From Caldovatus aquaticus (GTDB lineage Bacteria; Pseudomonadota; Alphaproteobacteria; Acetobacterales; Acetobacteraceae): a DNA stretch of 64,000 nucleotides. The notes under the pieces are model-generated. The model was given only the letters and a program-made list of their open reading frames with translations, had not been told where the DNA came from and searched no databases. Where the stretch lies: NCBI RefSeq assembly GCF_019458025.1, contig NZ_JAHZUY010000015.1:1-64000 (forward strand). Reading direction: 5' to 3'. A program made the translations under genes and the position numbers. This document shows positions 20,726-37,302 of the stretch, piece by piece. Position 1 is the first letter of the stretch, and every line of letters begins with the position of its first letter.

Positions 20726-21847
20726 ATGTCTGATCACGCCGCGATCTTCCCGCCGCCCGCCGCGTCCGGCGGCCCCGGCTGGCCCTCCCTCGGCCCGGAG
20801 CAGGCCGGCTTCGACCCCTCGGCGCTGACCGAGGCCGTCGCCTTCGCCGCGGCGCACGAGACCCCCTGGCCGCGCGACCTGCGCGCCCTGATGGCGCGCG
20901 GCCACTTCGACCCGCCCCCCTTCAACGAGCCGGTCGGCCCGGTGCATCCGCGCGGGCCCGCCAACGGGCTGGTGCTGCGCCACGGCCACCGCGTCGCCGC
21001 CTGGGGCGACACGCGCCAGGTGGACCAGACCTTCAGCGTGGCGAAGAGCTATCTCAGCCTGCTCGCCGGCCTCGCCTGGGGCGACGGGCTGATCCGCGAC
21101 CTCGACGAGCCGGTCTCGCGCACGGTGCGCGACGCGGCCTTCGCGGGGCCGCGCAACGGCGCCGTCACCTGGCGGCACCTGCTGACCCTGACCTCCGAGT
21201 GGGAGGGCGAGCTGTTCGGCAAGTCCGAGCGGATGGACCGCGGCCGCGACCTCGGCGCGGAGGGGCGGAAGAACCCCGACCGGCCGCTGCAAGCCCCGGG
21301 CGCGCACTGGGAATACAACGACGTGCGGGTGAACGCGCTCGGCCTCGCGCTGCTGCACCGCTTCGGCCGGCCGCTGCCGGAGGTGTTCGCCGAGCGGATC
21401 ATGGGCCCGATCGGCGCCTCCGCCGACTGGCGCTGGGAGGGCTACGAGACCTCCTGGGTGACGCTCGCGGACGGGCGGCGCGTGCAGTCGGTGCCGGGGG
21501 GGACGCACTGGGGCGGCGGCGTCTCGATCCATGCCGAGGACCAGGCGCGGATCGGGCTGCTCGCCCTGCATCGCGGCCGCTGGGAGGGGCGGGAATTGCT
21601 GCCCGCGGCGTGGTTCGACCTCGCCACCACGCCCTGTCCGCTGAACCGCAGCTACGGCTTCCTGTGGTGGCTCAACGCCGCCGGCCGCTTCCCGGCCGCC
21701 GCGCCGGACGCCTTCTGCGCCGTCGGCGCCGGGGGCAACCTCACCTGGATCGAGCCCTCCTCGGGGCTCGTCGTGGTGGCGCGCTGGCTCGATCCGGCGG
21801 CGCAGGAGGGGTTCATGCGCCGCCTGCGCGCGGCGCTGAGGAGCTGA
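20726..21847 (+). CDS. Serine hydrolase, class C beta-lactamase/penicillin-binding fold
   Basis: A 373-residue protein with the SxxK motif SVAK (S104, K107), the YxN-type motif in WEYNDVRVN and a C-terminal strand around GAGGNLTW in place of the KTG box. This is the EstB/beta-lactamase-related family, which includes esterases, 6-aminohexanoate-dimer hydrolases and D-aminopeptidases. No signal peptide is evident, so it is probably cytoplasmic. ATG at 20726 chosen; an in-frame ATG at 20675 would add 17 low-complexity residues. Substrate unknown. Confidence 0.88.
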   Translation: MSDHAAIFPPPAASGGPGWPSLGPEQAGFDPSALTEAVAFAAAHETPWPRDLRALMARGHFDPPPFNEPVGPVHPRGPANGLVLRHGHRVAAWGDTRQVDQTFSVAKSYLSLLAGLAWGDGLIRDLDEPVSRTVRDAAFAGPRNGAVTWRHLLTLTSEWEGELFGKSERMDRGRDLGAEGRKNPDRPLQAPGAHWEYNDVRVNALGLALLHRFGRPLPEVFAERIMGPIGASADWRWEGYETSWVTLADGRRVQSVPGGTHWGGGVSIHAEDQARIGLLALHRGRWEGRELLPAAWFDLATTPCPLNRSYGFLWWLNAAGRFPAAAPDAFCAVGAGGNLTWIEPSSGLVVVARWLDPAAQEGFMRRLRAALRS

Positions 21848-21851
21848 GGGC

Positions 21852-22822
<971 letters not shown>

Positions 22823-22826
<4 letters not shown>

Positions 22827-23335
22827 CGCCGCCGCGCATCGTGGTGATGGGCGTCTCGGGCGCGGGCAAGAGCACGGTCGGGCCGCTGCTCGCCGCCGCG
22901 CTCGGCGTGCCCTTCGCCGACGGCGACGCCTTCCATCCGCCGGCGAACGTGGCGAAGATGGCCGCCGGGACGCCGCTCTCGGACGAGGACCGTTGGCCCT
23001 GGCTCGCGGCGATCGGCGCCTGGCTCGCGGCGCAGGAGGCGACGGGCGCGGTCGTCGCGTGCTCGGCGCTGCGCCGGGCCTATCGCGACCGGCTGCGGCA
23101 GGCATGCCCGGGGCTGCGCTTCGTCCACCTCGCCGGCGCGCGCGCCCTGATCGCGAAGCGGCTTGCCGCGCGCGCCGGGCACTTCATGCCGGCCGGCCTG
23201 CTGGAGAGCCAGTTCGCGACGCTCGAGGACCCGGCCGGCGAGCCGGACGTGATTCCCCTCTCCGTCGTGCCGCCGCCCGAGGAGATCGTGCGGGCGGCGG
23301 TCGCCGCGCTCGGCGGCGAAGCCCCGCGCGGCTGA
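22823..23335 (+). CDS. gntK: Gluconokinase, GntK/IdnK type
   Basis: A 170-residue P-loop kinase with Walker [10 protein letters not shown] near residues 10-18, [27 protein letters not shown] substrate region (in overlapping blocks) and [13 protein letters not shown]. Phosphorylates gluconate to 6-phosphogluconate, the substrate of the gnd product encoded just upstream. GTG start overlaps the gnd stop. No gluconate permease is seen nearby. Confidence 0.95.
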
Positions 23336-23447
23336 ACCGGAACATCGTCGCCGGGCGCGCCGCGCGCGGCTGTTGCTGGACGCCGCACCGCGGCCGGTGT
23401 AGGGCCTGCCGCCAGGAAGCACCCAGGATCGGAGGGGAGACGCCGCC

Positions 23448-24656
<1,209 letters not shown>

Positions 24657-24676
24657 CGGCCGGGGGCGGTGCCGCC

Positions 24677-25336
24677 TCACTCCGGCACCGCCCCGTCCCC
24701 CACGAACGGATTGGTCCGCCGCTCCGTCCCGAACGTGCTCCCGGGCCCATGCCCGCACAGGAAGGCGATGTGGTCGCCGAGCGGGAACAGCTTCTCGCGG
24801 ATGCTGCGCACCAGCGCCGCGTGGTCGCCGTAGGGGAAGTCGGTCCGCCCGATCGAGCCGCGGAACAGCACGTCCCCCACCACCGCCACGCCCTCCCGCG
24901 GCGCGACGAACACCACATGGCCCGGCGTGTGGCCGGGGCAGTGATAGACAGCGAAGGGGATGCCGGCGATCCCCACCCGGTCGCCCTCGGCGAGCCAGCG
25001 GTCCGGCGTCACCGCGCGGCAGGCGAGGCCGAAGCGCGCCCCCTGCTCCGGCAGCGCCTCGAGCAGGAAGCGGTCCTCTTCCGCCGGTCCGAGGATCTCC
25101 ACCGCGCCGCCGAGCCGCTCCTTCAGCTCCGCCGCCCCGCCCGCGTGGTCCAGATGGCCGTGCGTGAGCAGGATGCGCTCGACCGTCACGCCGAGCTCGG
25201 CGACGGCGGCGAGGATGCGGTCCACCTCGCCGCCGGGGTCCACGATGGTCGCGCGCTTCGCGTCCTCGTCCCAGAGCAGGGCGCAGTTCTGCTGGAACGG
25301 CGTGACGGGGAGGATGGCGGCCTTCAGGCCCGGCAT
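24677..25336 (-). CDS. Metallo-beta-lactamase fold hydrolase, glyoxalase II-like (YcbL type)
   Basis: A 219-residue MBL-fold protein with the metal motif THGHLDH (58-64), CPGHTPGHV, GDVLFRGSIGRTDFP and a final GHGPGSTFGTERRTNPF. The last block and length match YcbL-type hydroxyacylglutathione hydrolases rather than full GloB. Start at ATG 25336 gives the canonical MPGLKAAILPVTPFQQN opening; the longer frame adds a low-complexity stretch. Convergent with pcaF. Confidence 0.92.
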   Translation of the reverse strand: MPGLKAAILPVTPFQQNCALLWDEDAKRATIVDPGGEVDRILAAVAELGVTVERILLTHGHLDHAGGAAELKERLGGAVEILGPAEEDRFLLEALPEQGARFGLACRAVTPDRWLAEGDRVGIAGIPFAVYHCPGHTPGHVVFVAPREGVAVVGDVLFRGSIGRTDFPYGDHAALVRSIREKLFPLGDHIAFLCGHGPGSTFGTERRTNPFVGDGAVPE

Positions 25337-25531
25337 GGCGGGGTGCTCCGTCCGAAGGGGGAATGCGCCGCGGCGCGGCCGGCGCTGCGGCCGGGGCACG
25401 GATGCCGGGCCGCCGACGGTGCCGTGGCGGCCCGCTCGCCCGGACTGGAGGTTCCGGCGGGCCAGAACGGGCGGGCGCGCCCGTCCGGCGGACCGCCACC
25501 GGCGCCGTCCAGGCCCGGAGCCCTCGGAAAA

Positions 25532-25607
25532 TGGCTCCCCGAGTAGGACTCGAACCTACGACCCAGGGATTAACAGTCCCTTGCTCTACCAGCTGAGCTA
25601 TCGGGGA
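25532..25607 (-). tRNA. tRNA-Asn (GTT)
   Basis: The minus strand folds as a 76-nt tRNA: acceptor TCCCCGA/TCGGGGA, D-arm AGCTCAGCTGGTAGAGC, anticodon loop CTGTTAA with anticodon GTT, T-arm GTTCGAGTC, discriminator G and encoded CCA at 25534-25532. Confidence 0.97.
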
Positions 25608-25675
25608 TCAGCCAGGGCGGCGCCTATAGCAAAACGGCGCCGCCGGGAAAAGCCCGTGCCTCGCGCGGCCGGCGC

Positions 25676-25749
25676 TGGAGGTCCGGGGCGGAATTGAACC
25701 GCCGTACAGGGTTTTGCAGACCCTTGCCTAGCCACTCGGCCACCGGACC
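25676..25749 (-). tRNA. tRNA-Cys (GCA)
   Basis: The minus strand folds as a 74-nt tRNA with acceptor GGTCCGG/CCGGACC, anticodon loop TCTGCAAA with anticodon GCA, T-loop GTTCAATTC, discriminator U and encoded CCA at 25678-25676. It lies 68 bp from the tRNA-Asn gene on the same strand, so both may be one transcript. Confidence 0.97.
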
Positions 25750-25887
25750 GCGCCCGCGCGTGCGCGGCGCTCCCGGCCTTCATATCAGGCCCCGGCCGCA
25801 CCGGGTCAAGCACCTGCAGGCCCGGCTTGGCGCCTGCACCGGCCGCGGCCTATAGAAGCGCGCAGACCCTGGGCGGGACGCCACGGC

Positions 25888-26553
25888 ATGGACTACGCGG
25901 ACGCGCGCAAGCGCATGGTGGACGGGCAGCTGCGGCCCAACAAGGTGACCGATCCCCGGCTCCTCGCGGCGATGGGGACGATCCCGCGCGAGCGGTTCCT
26001 GCCCGAGGGCCCGCTGCGCGCCCGCGCCTATCTGGATGAGGATGTCCTGCTGCCCGGCCCGGCCGGCCGCGCCCTCACCGAGCCGATGGCCCTCGCCCGC
26101 CTGATCCAGCTCGCCGCGCTGCGGCGCGGCGACCGGGTGCTGCTGCTTCCCGCCGGCACCGGCTACGCCGCCGCCGTGATGGCGGCGATGGGCGCGCACG
26201 TCATCGGCCTCGAGTCGGACGAGGCGCTGGTCCGCCTGGCGCGCGCCGCACTGGCCGAGACGGTGGGGCCGGAGCAGGCGCGCATCCTCCACGCCCCGAT
26301 CGCGCAGGGCCACGCCGCCGGCGCCCCCTACGACGTGATCCTGATCGAGGGCGAGGTGCCGGAGGTGCCGCCGGCGCTGATCGAACAGCTCGCCGAAGGC
26401 GGGCGGCTGGTGACGGTCCTCGAGCGCGAGGGCCGTGTGGGCCATGCCGTGCTCGGGCGGCGCATCGGCGGCTCCTTCACGCTGACCACGGCCTTCGACT
26501 GCGCGATCACGCCGGTGCGCGAATTCGCCCGGGCTCCGGCCTTCGTGTTCTAG
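25888..26553 (+). CDS. pcm: Protein-L-isoaspartate O-methyltransferase family
   Basis: A 221-residue SAM-dependent methyltransferase of the Pcm type, repairing isoaspartyl residues. It opens MDYADARKRMVDGQLRPNKV, the form common in Alphaproteobacteria, with IPRERFLP, ALTEPMALARLIQ, and the SAM motif VLLLPAGTGYAAAVMA followed by acidic GLESDE. It lies just upstream of tolC, the frequent alphaproteobacterial pcm-tolC order. Confidence 0.92.
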   Translation: MDYADARKRMVDGQLRPNKVTDPRLLAAMGTIPRERFLPEGPLRARAYLDEDVLLPGPAGRALTEPMALARLIQLAALRRGDRVLLLPAGTGYAAAVMAAMGAHVIGLESDEALVRLARAALAETVGPEQARILHAPIAQGHAAGAPYDVILIEGEVPEVPPALIEQLAEGGRLVTVLEREGRVGHAVLGRRIGGSFTLTTAFDCAITPVREFARAPAFVF

Positions 26554-26637
26554 CGCGGGGCCGCGCCCGCGCTGGCGCGCGGCGGGCCTGGCGCGTAACC
26601 TGCACGGGACGACGGAACGGAGGAGAGACACCACCGC

Positions 26638-28203
26638 ATGCCGTGCCGCTGCCGCCGCCGTTTCCGCGCCTTTCTCGCGGTCCTGCCCGCCGCCCTCGGC
26701 CCGGCGGGGGGCGTCGCGGCGCCGCTGCTCGCGGCGCTGCCGCTCTCCCTCGCGCACGCCCCCGCGGCGCGCGCGCAGACGCTGCGGGAGGCCCTCGCCC
26801 TCGCCTACGCCAACAACCCGACGCTGCTCGCGGCCCGCGCCCAGCTCCGCGCGGTGGACGAGAACGTGCCGCAGGCCCTGGCCGGCTGGCGGCCGACCGT
26901 CGTGCTCTCCGGCGCCGCCGGCTATGCCGACGCGACCGCGCGCCAGCCGGCCGTCACGCCCATCGTGCGCGACCGCTTTGGCAATGTGGTATCGGGCGGC
27001 GTGCCGTTCTCGAACTACGTGGACATCAGCCGCGACACGCTGAACCTGAACGCCACCATCACCCAGCCGATCTTCCGCGGCGGACGGACGGTTGCGGCCA
27101 CGCGGCGGGCGGAGAACCAGGTGCTCGCCCAGCGCGCCCGGCTGCTCGCGACCGAGCAGCAGGTGCTGCTCGACGTGGTCAACGCCTACGTCAACCTGAT
27201 CCGCATCCAGGAGGAGGTGCGGCTCAACACCAACAACGAGCAGGTGCTGACTCGCCAGCTCCAGGCCACCAACGAGCGCTTCCGGGTCGGCGAGATCACC
27301 CGCACCGACGTGGCGCAGGCGGAATCCCGCCTCGCCGGCGCCCGCGCGCAGCGCGCCCTGGCCGAGGGCCAGCTCCAATCGGCGCGCGCGACCTTCCAGC
27401 GGCTGGTCGGCGTGGCGCCGCAGCGTCTCGTCCCGCCGCAGCCCCTGACCCCTCCGGTGCGCAGCCAGGCCGAGGCCGGCCAGCTCGCCGCGGTGAACAA
27501 CCCCAACGTCGTGGCGGCGCTGTTCGACGAGGCCGCGGCGCGCGACCTGATCGACGTGCAGTTCGCCGCGCTGCTGCCGCAGGTCTCGGTGCAGGGGCAG
27601 GTGTTCCGCATCGACAACAACCTCCAGCCGCACACGCGCGTGACCGGCAGCCAGGTGACGGCGAACGTCTCCGTCCCGCTCTACCAGGGCGGGGCGGAGC
27701 ACGCCCTGGTCCGCCAGGCGCGCCAGCAGGCGCAGCAGGCGCGGCAGGTGGTCGAGGACCAGCGCCGGCAGGCGACCGCGCAGGCGAGCCAGGCGTGGGA
27801 GACGCTGGTCAGCGCCCGCGCGCAGGTGGACTCCAACCGCTCCCAGATCCGGGCCGCCGAGATCGCGCTGGACGGCGTGCAGCGCGAGGCGATCGTCGGC
27901 TCGCGCACCACGCTCGACGTGCTGAACGCCGAGCAGGAGCTGCTCAACGCCCGCGTCGCCCTGGTGCGCGCGCTCGCCGACGTGGTGAACGCCTCGCACG
28001 CCCTGGCCGCGGCGGTCGGCCGGCACACCGCGCGGGACCTCGCGCTGCCGGTGCAGCTCTACGACATGGAGGCGTACTACCGCGCCGTGCGCGACCGCTG
28101 GTTCGGGACCGGCGACCCTTCCGGCGCGGCCGAGACGGCGCAGGCGCGCGCCGCGGCGGATGCCGCGGCCCCGACGCGGGCGGCGGAGCGCCGCTCGCGA
28201 TGA
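26638..28203 (+). CDS. tolC: TolC-family outer-membrane channel protein
   Basis: A 521-residue outer membrane efflux protein with an N-terminal signal peptide ending near AARAQTL (about residue 45). Two OEP repeats follow: ALALAYANNPTLLAARAQL, then VNAYVNLIRIQEEVRLNTNN, and in the second half LYQGGAEHALVRQARQQAQQ, with VGSRTTLDVLNAEQELLNARV near the end. It forms the trimeric outer channel for type I secretion and drug efflux. GGAGGAG precedes the ATG. Its stop overlaps the popZ start. Confidence 0.94.
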   Translation: MPCRCRRRFRAFLAVLPAALGPAGGVAAPLLAALPLSLAHAPAARAQTLREALALAYANNPTLLAARAQLRAVDENVPQALAGWRPTVVLSGAAGYADATARQPAVTPIVRDRFGNVVSGGVPFSNYVDISRDTLNLNATITQPIFRGGRTVAATRRAENQVLAQRARLLATEQQVLLDVVNAYVNLIRIQEEVRLNTNNEQVLTRQLQATNERFRVGEITRTDVAQAESRLAGARAQRALAEGQLQSARATFQRLVGVAPQRLVPPQPLTPPVRSQAEAGQLAAVNNPNVVAALFDEAAARDLIDVQFAALLPQVSVQGQVFRIDNNLQPHTRVTGSQVTANVSVPLYQGGAEHALVRQARQQAQQARQVVEDQRRQATAQASQAWETLVSARAQVDSNRSQIRAAEIALDGVQREAIVGSRTTLDVLNAEQELLNARVALVRALADVVNASHALAAAVGRHTARDLALPVQLYDMEAYYRAVRDRWFGTGDPSGAAETAQARAAADAAAPTRAAERRSR

Positions 28204-28826
28204 GCGGCGAGCGGCCCCGGACGGGCGGTGAGGACGGCGACGACCGCCGCCCTGCCGGAGGCGCCGCGCCCGGCGCTCCGCCCGATCCCACCATGGAGGA
28301 GATCCTCGCCTCCATCCGGCGCATCCTGAACGAGGACGAAACCGTCGCCGGCGCGGCCGCCGCTTCCGCCGCCGGGGAACCTCCGCCGCCCACCGGGGAC
28401 GCGCCGGAGCCGCTGGCGCTGACCGAGGACATGCTCGTCGAGGCGCCGCGCCCGGCGGCGGGCGGAGGGCTTCCGGCCCCCGCCGCCGCTCCCGCCGCCG
28501 CGCCCGAGGACCAGCCCGCCATGCCTGACACGCCGCGCCCCGATTCGCCGCCCGCCGCACCGCCATCCCCGCCGGCCGCGGACGCCCCCGGGCTGGTGGC
28601 GCCCGCCACCGCCGCTGCCGCCGCCGCCGCGGTCGGCTCCCTGCTGCGTGCGGTCGCCGCCGAGCGGACCGCGGCGGTGGCCCGCGGCGGGCCGACCCTC
28701 GAGGACGTGGTGCGCGAGGAGATCCGCCCGCTGCTCAAGGAATGGCTCGACCGGCACCTGCCGCCGCTGGTCGAGCGGCTGGTGCGCGCCGAGATCGAAC
28801 GGGTGGTCGGCCGCGCGCTGTCCTGA
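28200..28826 (+). CDS. popZ: PopZ-like cell-pole organising protein (DUF2497)
   Basis: A 208-residue protein with the conserved N-terminal helix PTMEEILASIRRILNEDE (about residues 31-48), a long acidic/Pro-Ala-rich disordered middle and the C-terminal oligomerisation helices LEDVVREEIRPLLKEWLDRH and LPPLVERLVRAEIERVV. This is the PopZ layout: a polar scaffold that anchors chromosome origins and regulators. The tolC-popZ-valS order is typical of Alphaproteobacteria. ATG overlaps the tolC stop by ATGA. Confidence 0.92.
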   Translation: MSGERPRTGGEDGDDRRPAGGAAPGAPPDPTMEEILASIRRILNEDETVAGAAAASAAGEPPPPTGDAPEPLALTEDMLVEAPRPAAGGGLPAPAAAPAAAPEDQPAMPDTPRPDSPPAAPPSPPAADAPGLVAPATAAAAAAAVGSLLRAVAAERTAAVARGGPTLEDVVREEIRPLLKEWLDRHLPPLVERLVRAEIERVVGRALS

Positions 28827-28875
28827 CCGGCGCGGACCTTGACGGGGGCGGGCCGGCGCGGAAGGGATGCGCGCC

Positions 28876-31614
<2,739 letters not shown>

Positions 31615-32122
31615 GGGAAGGGGCAGGCATCCGCGGTCGCGGGACCGGCACCGCGCCCGTCGGGCGACAGGCCGGCAGTCGGCCGGATTTTCCCCGGTTC
31701 GCCACCTCCCCGCTGCCGCCCTTGCGTTCGCCGTGACACCCGGCGGGGCGCCTTCCGGGCCGGTCCGGATCGCTGCCCGCGTGCCGTTCGACGATCGTGC
31801 GGAAGCGTCGCCGCCGGCCGCGGCACGGGGCGGGGGCATCAACTGCATTCCTACGGACGGCGCGCGCGAATCCGCATCGCGCCGGCGGACGCCGAGCCGC
31901 TCCCCACCCTGGAGCGGCGCGGGCCGGCTGCCTGGTCCGGAGCGGTCTGCGCACCTGTGGACGGCGCGGTCGCCCCGTGATCGGGCCGGCCGAGGCTTCC
32001 TGGTGGCTCAACGACCGCCCGGGCGGCGCGAAGGACGGTCCCGCAGCGGGGGACCGGGCGCGCCGACTATCCGACAGCCAGGACGCCCGGGAGGGCGGGC
32101 GCGGGCAAGGCCTGGAGAGGAG
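31615..32122. other. About 500 bp without a gene
   Basis: Only high-GC open frames without coding character are seen on either strand. No promoter, repeat or RNA gene is recognised before the tRNA-Arg at its right edge. Confidence 0.5.
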
Positions 32123-32199
32123 TGGCGGACCCGGCGCGATTCGAACGCACGACCTTTGCCTTCGGAGGGCAACGCTCTATCCAGCTGAGCTACGGGTCC
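32123..32199 (-). tRNA. tRNA-Arg (CCG)
   Basis: The minus strand gives a 77-nt tRNA: acceptor GGACCCG/CGGGTCC, D-arm TAGCTCAGCTGGATAGAG, anticodon loop CTCCGAA with anticodon CCG, T-loop GTTCGAATC, discriminator G and encoded CCA at 32125-32123. tRNA-Arg genes are frequent integration sites; no integrase is seen next to this one. Confidence 0.97.
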
Positions 32200-32250
32200 G
32201 TGCCGCCCTTCTAGCCCGTCGCACGGGCGGGCGGAAGCCCCCGGACTGCG

Positions 32251-33789
<1,539 letters not shown>

Positions 33790-33792
33790 CGC

Positions 33793-34671
33793 TCAGATCA
33801 GCCGCGCCCGGATGCGGTTGACGAGGACCTCGGCGACGAGGACGACGCCGAGGATCGCGAGCAGCACCGTGGCCACGCGGTCCCACTGGAAGAAGTCTAT
33901 GGCGTCGTTCAGCACGACGCCGATGCCGCCCGCGCCGACCAGGCCGAGCACGGCGCTCTCGCGCACGTTGATGTCCCAGCGGAACAGGGCGATGCCCCAG
34001 AAGGCGGGCTGCACCTGCGGCCAGACCGCCTTGAGCATGGTGGCGCCCCAGCCGGCGCCGGTGGCGCGCACCGCCTCGACCGGGCCGGGGGCGACCTCCT
34101 CCAGCGCCTCGGCGAGCAGCTTGCCGACGAAGCCGATCGACCGGAAGGCGATGGCGAAGACGCCGGCGGTGGCGCCGGGGCCGAAGACGGCGACGAAGAT
34201 CAGCGCCCAGACCAGCGAGTTCACCGAGCGCGAGGCGACGAGGACGAGCTGGGCGAGCCAGTTGAGCGGCGCGACGCGGCAGATGTTGCGCGCGGCGAGC
34301 AGCGCCACCGGCACGGCGAGGGCGAAGGCGAGAAGGGTGCCGAGGGTTGCGATGTGCAGCGTCTCGACCAGCGCCGTGTGGACCTGCGGGTAGTAGTGGC
34401 CGAGGTCGGGCGGCCACATGCGCACCAGAAGGTCGGCCATCTGCGCCGGCGCGTCGGCGAGGAATTCCGGGATGATGTCGATGCTGCGCACCGCCCAGGC
34501 GACGGCGGCGACGACGCCGAGCCAGACCAGCCAGCGCGCGAGGCGCTGGCGCGGGGTGAAGCGCGACCACTCGCGCAGGAGCGGCCGCACCGGGCCGGAA
34601 CGGGCCGCGGGGCCCGTGGCGCCCCGCGCCGCGGCGTCCGCCCCTCCGGTCGCGGTCGTCAGGCCGGTCAT
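33793..34671 (-). CDS. phnE: Phosphonate-type ABC transporter permease (second PhnE)
   Basis: A 292-residue inner-membrane permease with about six hydrophobic segments. The cytoplasmic EAA-type loop reads EALEEVAPGPVEAVRATGAGW, and the C-terminal GVVLNDAIDFFQWDRVATVLLAI block is typical of PhnE. An extended N-terminal cytoplasmic tail precedes the first membrane helix. It overlaps the first phnE by 4 bp and probably heterodimerises with it. Confidence 0.93.
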   Translation of the reverse strand: MTGLTTATGGADAAARGATGPAARSGPVRPLLREWSRFTPRQRLARWLVWLGVVAAVAWAVRSIDIIPEFLADAPAQMADLLVRMWPPDLGHYYPQVHTALVETLHIATLGTLLAFALAVPVALLAARNICRVAPLNWLAQLVLVASRSVNSLVWALIFVAVFGPGATAGVFAIAFRSIGFVGKLLAEALEEVAPGPVEAVRATGAGWGATMLKAVWPQVQPAFWGIALFRWDINVRESAVLGLVGAGGIGVVLNDAIDFFQWDRVATVLLAILGVVLVAEVLVNRIRARLI

Positions 34672-35465
34672 CGGAGCGCCGCCCGCACCCGGCCGGAAAC
34701 CAGCTCGGCCAGCAGGATCACGGCGATGATCGCGATCAGGATGGCGCTGACGAAGTCGTAGTCGAAGCGCTTGAAGGCCGCGAACAGCGTCCCCCCGATC
34801 CCGCCCGCGCCGACGATGCCGACGAGCGTGGAGTTCCGCAGGTTGGAATCGAGCTGGTAGAGGCAGAAGCCGACGAAGCGCGAGGCCACCTGCGGCAGCA
34901 CGGCGTAGATCAGCACCGCCAGCGTGCCGGCGCCGGCGGCGCGCACCGCCTCCACCGGCTTCATCGAGATCTCCTCGAGCGCCTCCGCGAACAGCTTGGC
35001 GATGAAGCCGATCGAGGCGACGACCAGCGCGGCGACGCCGGCGAGCGCGCCGAAGCCGATCGCCTTGACGAACAGGATGGCGACGATGACGTAGTGCAGC
35101 GACCGGCAGAGCGCGATGAGGCCGCGCACCGGCGCGGCGATCCACCACGGCGCGAGGTTGCGCGCGGCGAGCACGCCGAGCGGCAGCGACAGGACGATAC
35201 CGATCGCGGAGGCGAGGACCGCGATCTGCAGGCTCTCGAGCAGCCCCTCGACCAGCAGCCGCCAGCGCGCGAAGTTCGGCGGCAGCATGCGGGCGAGGAA
35301 GTGGCCGGCCTCGCCGAAGCCGACGGAGAGGCGCTCGAGGCTCAGCCCGAGCTGCGGCACCGCGTAGGCGGTGTAGGCGAGGAGGGCGAGGGCGCCGAGG
35401 CGGAAGCCCCAGCTCGGCGCGAAGGGGCGCCGCGCCGGGGCGGCGGCGGGACCCGACGCGCTCAC
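34668..35465 (-). CDS. phnE: Phosphonate-type ABC transporter permease (first PhnE)
   Basis: A 265-residue permease with about six membrane segments. The EAA loop reads [20 protein letters not shown] and the C-terminal part [20 protein letters not shown] matches the PhnE family well. Paired phnE genes are common in PhnCDE-type systems for phosphonate, phosphite or organophosphate uptake. It overlaps phnC by 4 bp on one side and the second phnE on the other. Confidence 0.93.
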   Translation of the reverse strand: MSASGPAAAPARRPFAPSWGFRLGALALLAYTAYAVPQLGLSLERLSVGFGEAGHFLARMLPPNFARWRLLVEGLLESLQIAVLASAIGIVLSLPLGVLAARNLAPWWIAAPVRGLIALCRSLHYVIVAILFVKAIGFGALAGVAALVVASIGFIAKLFAEALEEISMKPVEAVRAAGAGTLAVLIYAVLPQVASRFVGFCLYQLDSNLRNSTLVGIVGAGGIGGTLFAAFKRFDYDFVSAILIAIIAVILLAELVSGRVRAALR

Positions 35466-36253
35466 AGCCAGTCCTCCCCGCCGTAGATCGCGCGCAGATG
35501 CGCGGTCTCCAGCGCCTCCGGCGGGCCGTCGAAGACGATCGCGCCCTGGGAGAGGCCGACGATGCGCCGGGCGAAGCGCCGGGCGAGCTCCACGTTGTGG
35601 ATGTTGAGGACGACGGGGACGCCCGCCTCCTCCGTCAGGCGTGCGAGAAGCTCCAGCACCTCCACCGCCGTCTTCGGATCGAGCGAGGAGGTGGGCTCGT
35701 CGGCGAGCAGCAGCTCCGGCCGCTGCATCAGCGCCCGCGCGATGCCGACGCGCTGGCGCTGGCCGCCGGAGAGCGCATCCGCCCGCTGCGTCGCGTAGTC
35801 CGGCAGGCCGACCGCATCGAGCAGGGCGAAGGCGCGCTCGATGTCCTCCGCCGGGTAGCGCCGCAGCCAGGCGCGCCAGAGCGGGACGTAGCCGAGCCGG
35901 CCGCAGAGCAGGTTCTCCATCACGGAGAGCCGCTCGACCAGGTTGTACTCCTGGAACACCATGCCGATGCGCCGGCGGGCGAGGCGCAGCGCCCTGCCGG
36001 AGAGGCGCGTCAGCTCCTCGCCGCGCAGCCGGATCTCGCCCCGCGTCGGCTCCACCAGACGGTTGATGCAGCGGAGCAGGGTGGACTTGCCGGTGCCGGA
36101 GGGGCCGATCACCGCCGTGATGCCCTCGGCGCCGACCTCGAGGTCGATGCCGCGCAGCACCGGCGTGCCGGGCACGTATTCCTTGACCAGCCCGCGGATC
36201 TCGAGCGGCGGGCGGCCCTCCCCGGCGCCGGGCGGCGCGGCCATGGCGCTCAC
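35462..36253 (-). CDS. phnC: Phosphonate-type ABC transporter ATPase (PhnC)
   Basis: A 263-residue ABC ATPase: Walker [11 protein letters not shown]-loop [12 protein letters not shown], signature [15 protein letters not shown], Walker [14 protein letters not shown] and H-loop NIHNVELA. The sequence [20 protein letters not shown] is characteristic of PhnC rather than other ABC importers. GTG at 36253 is chosen for the 4-bp overlap with phnD that all genes here share; ATG at 36244 is the alternative. Confidence 0.93.
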   Translation of the reverse strand: MSAMAAPPGAGEGRPPLEIRGLVKEYVPGTPVLRGIDLEVGAEGITAVIGPSGTGKSTLLRCINRLVEPTRGEIRLRGEELTRLSGRALRLARRRIGMVFQEYNLVERLSVMENLLCGRLGYVPLWRAWLRRYPAEDIERAFALLDAVGLPDYATQRADALSGGQRQRVGIARALMQRPELLLADEPTSSLDPKTAVEVLELLARLTEEAGVPVVLNIHNVELARRFARRIVGLSQGAIVFDGPPEALETAHLRAIYGGEDWL

Positions 36254-37302
36254 TGCGCCCGCTGCTGCTGCTCGCGCTGCTGCGCGCGGCGCGCCGCGGC
36301 CTCCTCCTCGCGCCGCGCCTCGATGTCGAAATTGGCGCGGGTGTAGGGGGCGTTCACCGCGTCCGCGACCTGGCGCACCGGCTCCCAGTCCTTGAGGTAG
36401 GTGGCGGGCCAGAAGCGGTCGTTGCCGCCGAGGTCGCGCGACATCTGCGGCGGGAAGCGGAAGTCGAAGAAGCACTGGCGGATGCGCTGGGCGAGCTCCG
36501 GCTTCAGGTCGTGCGCGAGCGCGAAGCTCGAGGTCGGGAAGGGCGCGCTCTCCCAGATGATGCGGAAGTTCTCGCGCCGCACCTGCCCGCGCGCCACCAT
36601 GCGGTTGAACACGTCGGAGGCGACCGGCGCGGCGTCGTAGTCGCCGGCGTTCACCCCCATCACCGAACGGTCGTGGCCGCCCGAGTAGATCACGCGGTAG
36701 TCCTGGTCCGGCACCAGCCCCTGCTGCGGGAAGAAGGCGCGCGGGGCGAGGTTGCCGGAGTTCGAGGTGGCGGAGGTGTGCGCCACGCGCCGGCCCTTGA
36801 GGTCGGCGAGCGTCCGGAACGGGCTGTCGGCGCGCACCAGCATGACCAGCCGGTAGCTCTCGTATCCGTCCGGCCCGCCCTTGACCGCGAAGGGCACGGC
36901 GCCGGCGAGGTTGACGGCGAAGGCGGTTGGCCCGGTGGAGAAGCCGGCGATGTGCAGGCGGCCGCTGCGCATCGCCTCCACCTGGGCGGCGTTGGAGGTG
37001 ACCTGGTAATAGACCACCCGCCGCCCCGTGCACTGCGAGAGGTAGTCGGTGAAGGGGCGCCACTGGTTGGCGTAGAGCGCGGGGTCCTCGACCGGCGTGT
37101 AGGCGAAGACGAGGGTGGAGGGGTCGCGCAGCCGCGCCGGGTCGCGCGGCGGGTCGGCGACGAGATCGCGGTCCTCGTCGCAATAGGCGTCGTCGAGCGC
37201 GCCGCGGTGCGTGCACTGGTCGGCCGCGCCCTGGGCGCGCGCGCCGTCGGCGGCGCAGAGCGCCGCGGCGAGGGCGGCGCCGGCGAGCATGGTGCGGATC
37301 AT
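36250..37302 (-). CDS. phnD: Phosphonate-type ABC transporter periplasmic binding protein (PhnD family)
   Basis: A 350-residue secreted protein with signal peptide ending near ADGARAQ (about residue 24). After an N-terminal extension with two Cys (C30, C41, possible disulfide) come the family blocks [44 protein letters not shown] and [20 protein letters not shown]. The Thr/Ser-rich loop is where PhnD-type proteins grip a phosphonate or phosphate oxyanion. It ends in an unusual Gln/Arg/Glu tail of about 20 residues. Ligand cannot be read from sequence, but the glpD neighbour suggests a glycerol-phosphate-related compound. Confidence 0.9.
   Translation of the reverse strand: MIRTMLAGAALAAALCAADGARAQGAADQCTHRGALDDAYCDEDRDLVADPPRDPARLRDPSTLVFAYTPVEDPALYANQWRPFTDYLSQCTGRRVVYYQVTSNAAQVEAMRSGRLHIAGFSTGPTAFAVNLAGAVPFAVKGGPDGYESYRLVMLVRADSPFRTLADLKGRRVAHTSATSNSGNLAPRAFFPQQGLVPDQDYRVIYSGGHDRSVMGVNAGDYDAAPVASDVFNRMVARGQVRRENFRIIWESAPFPTSSFALAHDLKPELAQRIRQCFFDFRFPPQMSRDLGGNDRFWPATYLKDWEPVRQVADAVNAPYTRANFDIEARREEEAAARRAQQREQQQRAQ

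Noticed and set aside
32123..32199. tRNA-Arg as the attachment site of an integrated element
   Set aside because: No integrase, no repeated 3' tRNA fragment and no foreign composition are seen on either side.
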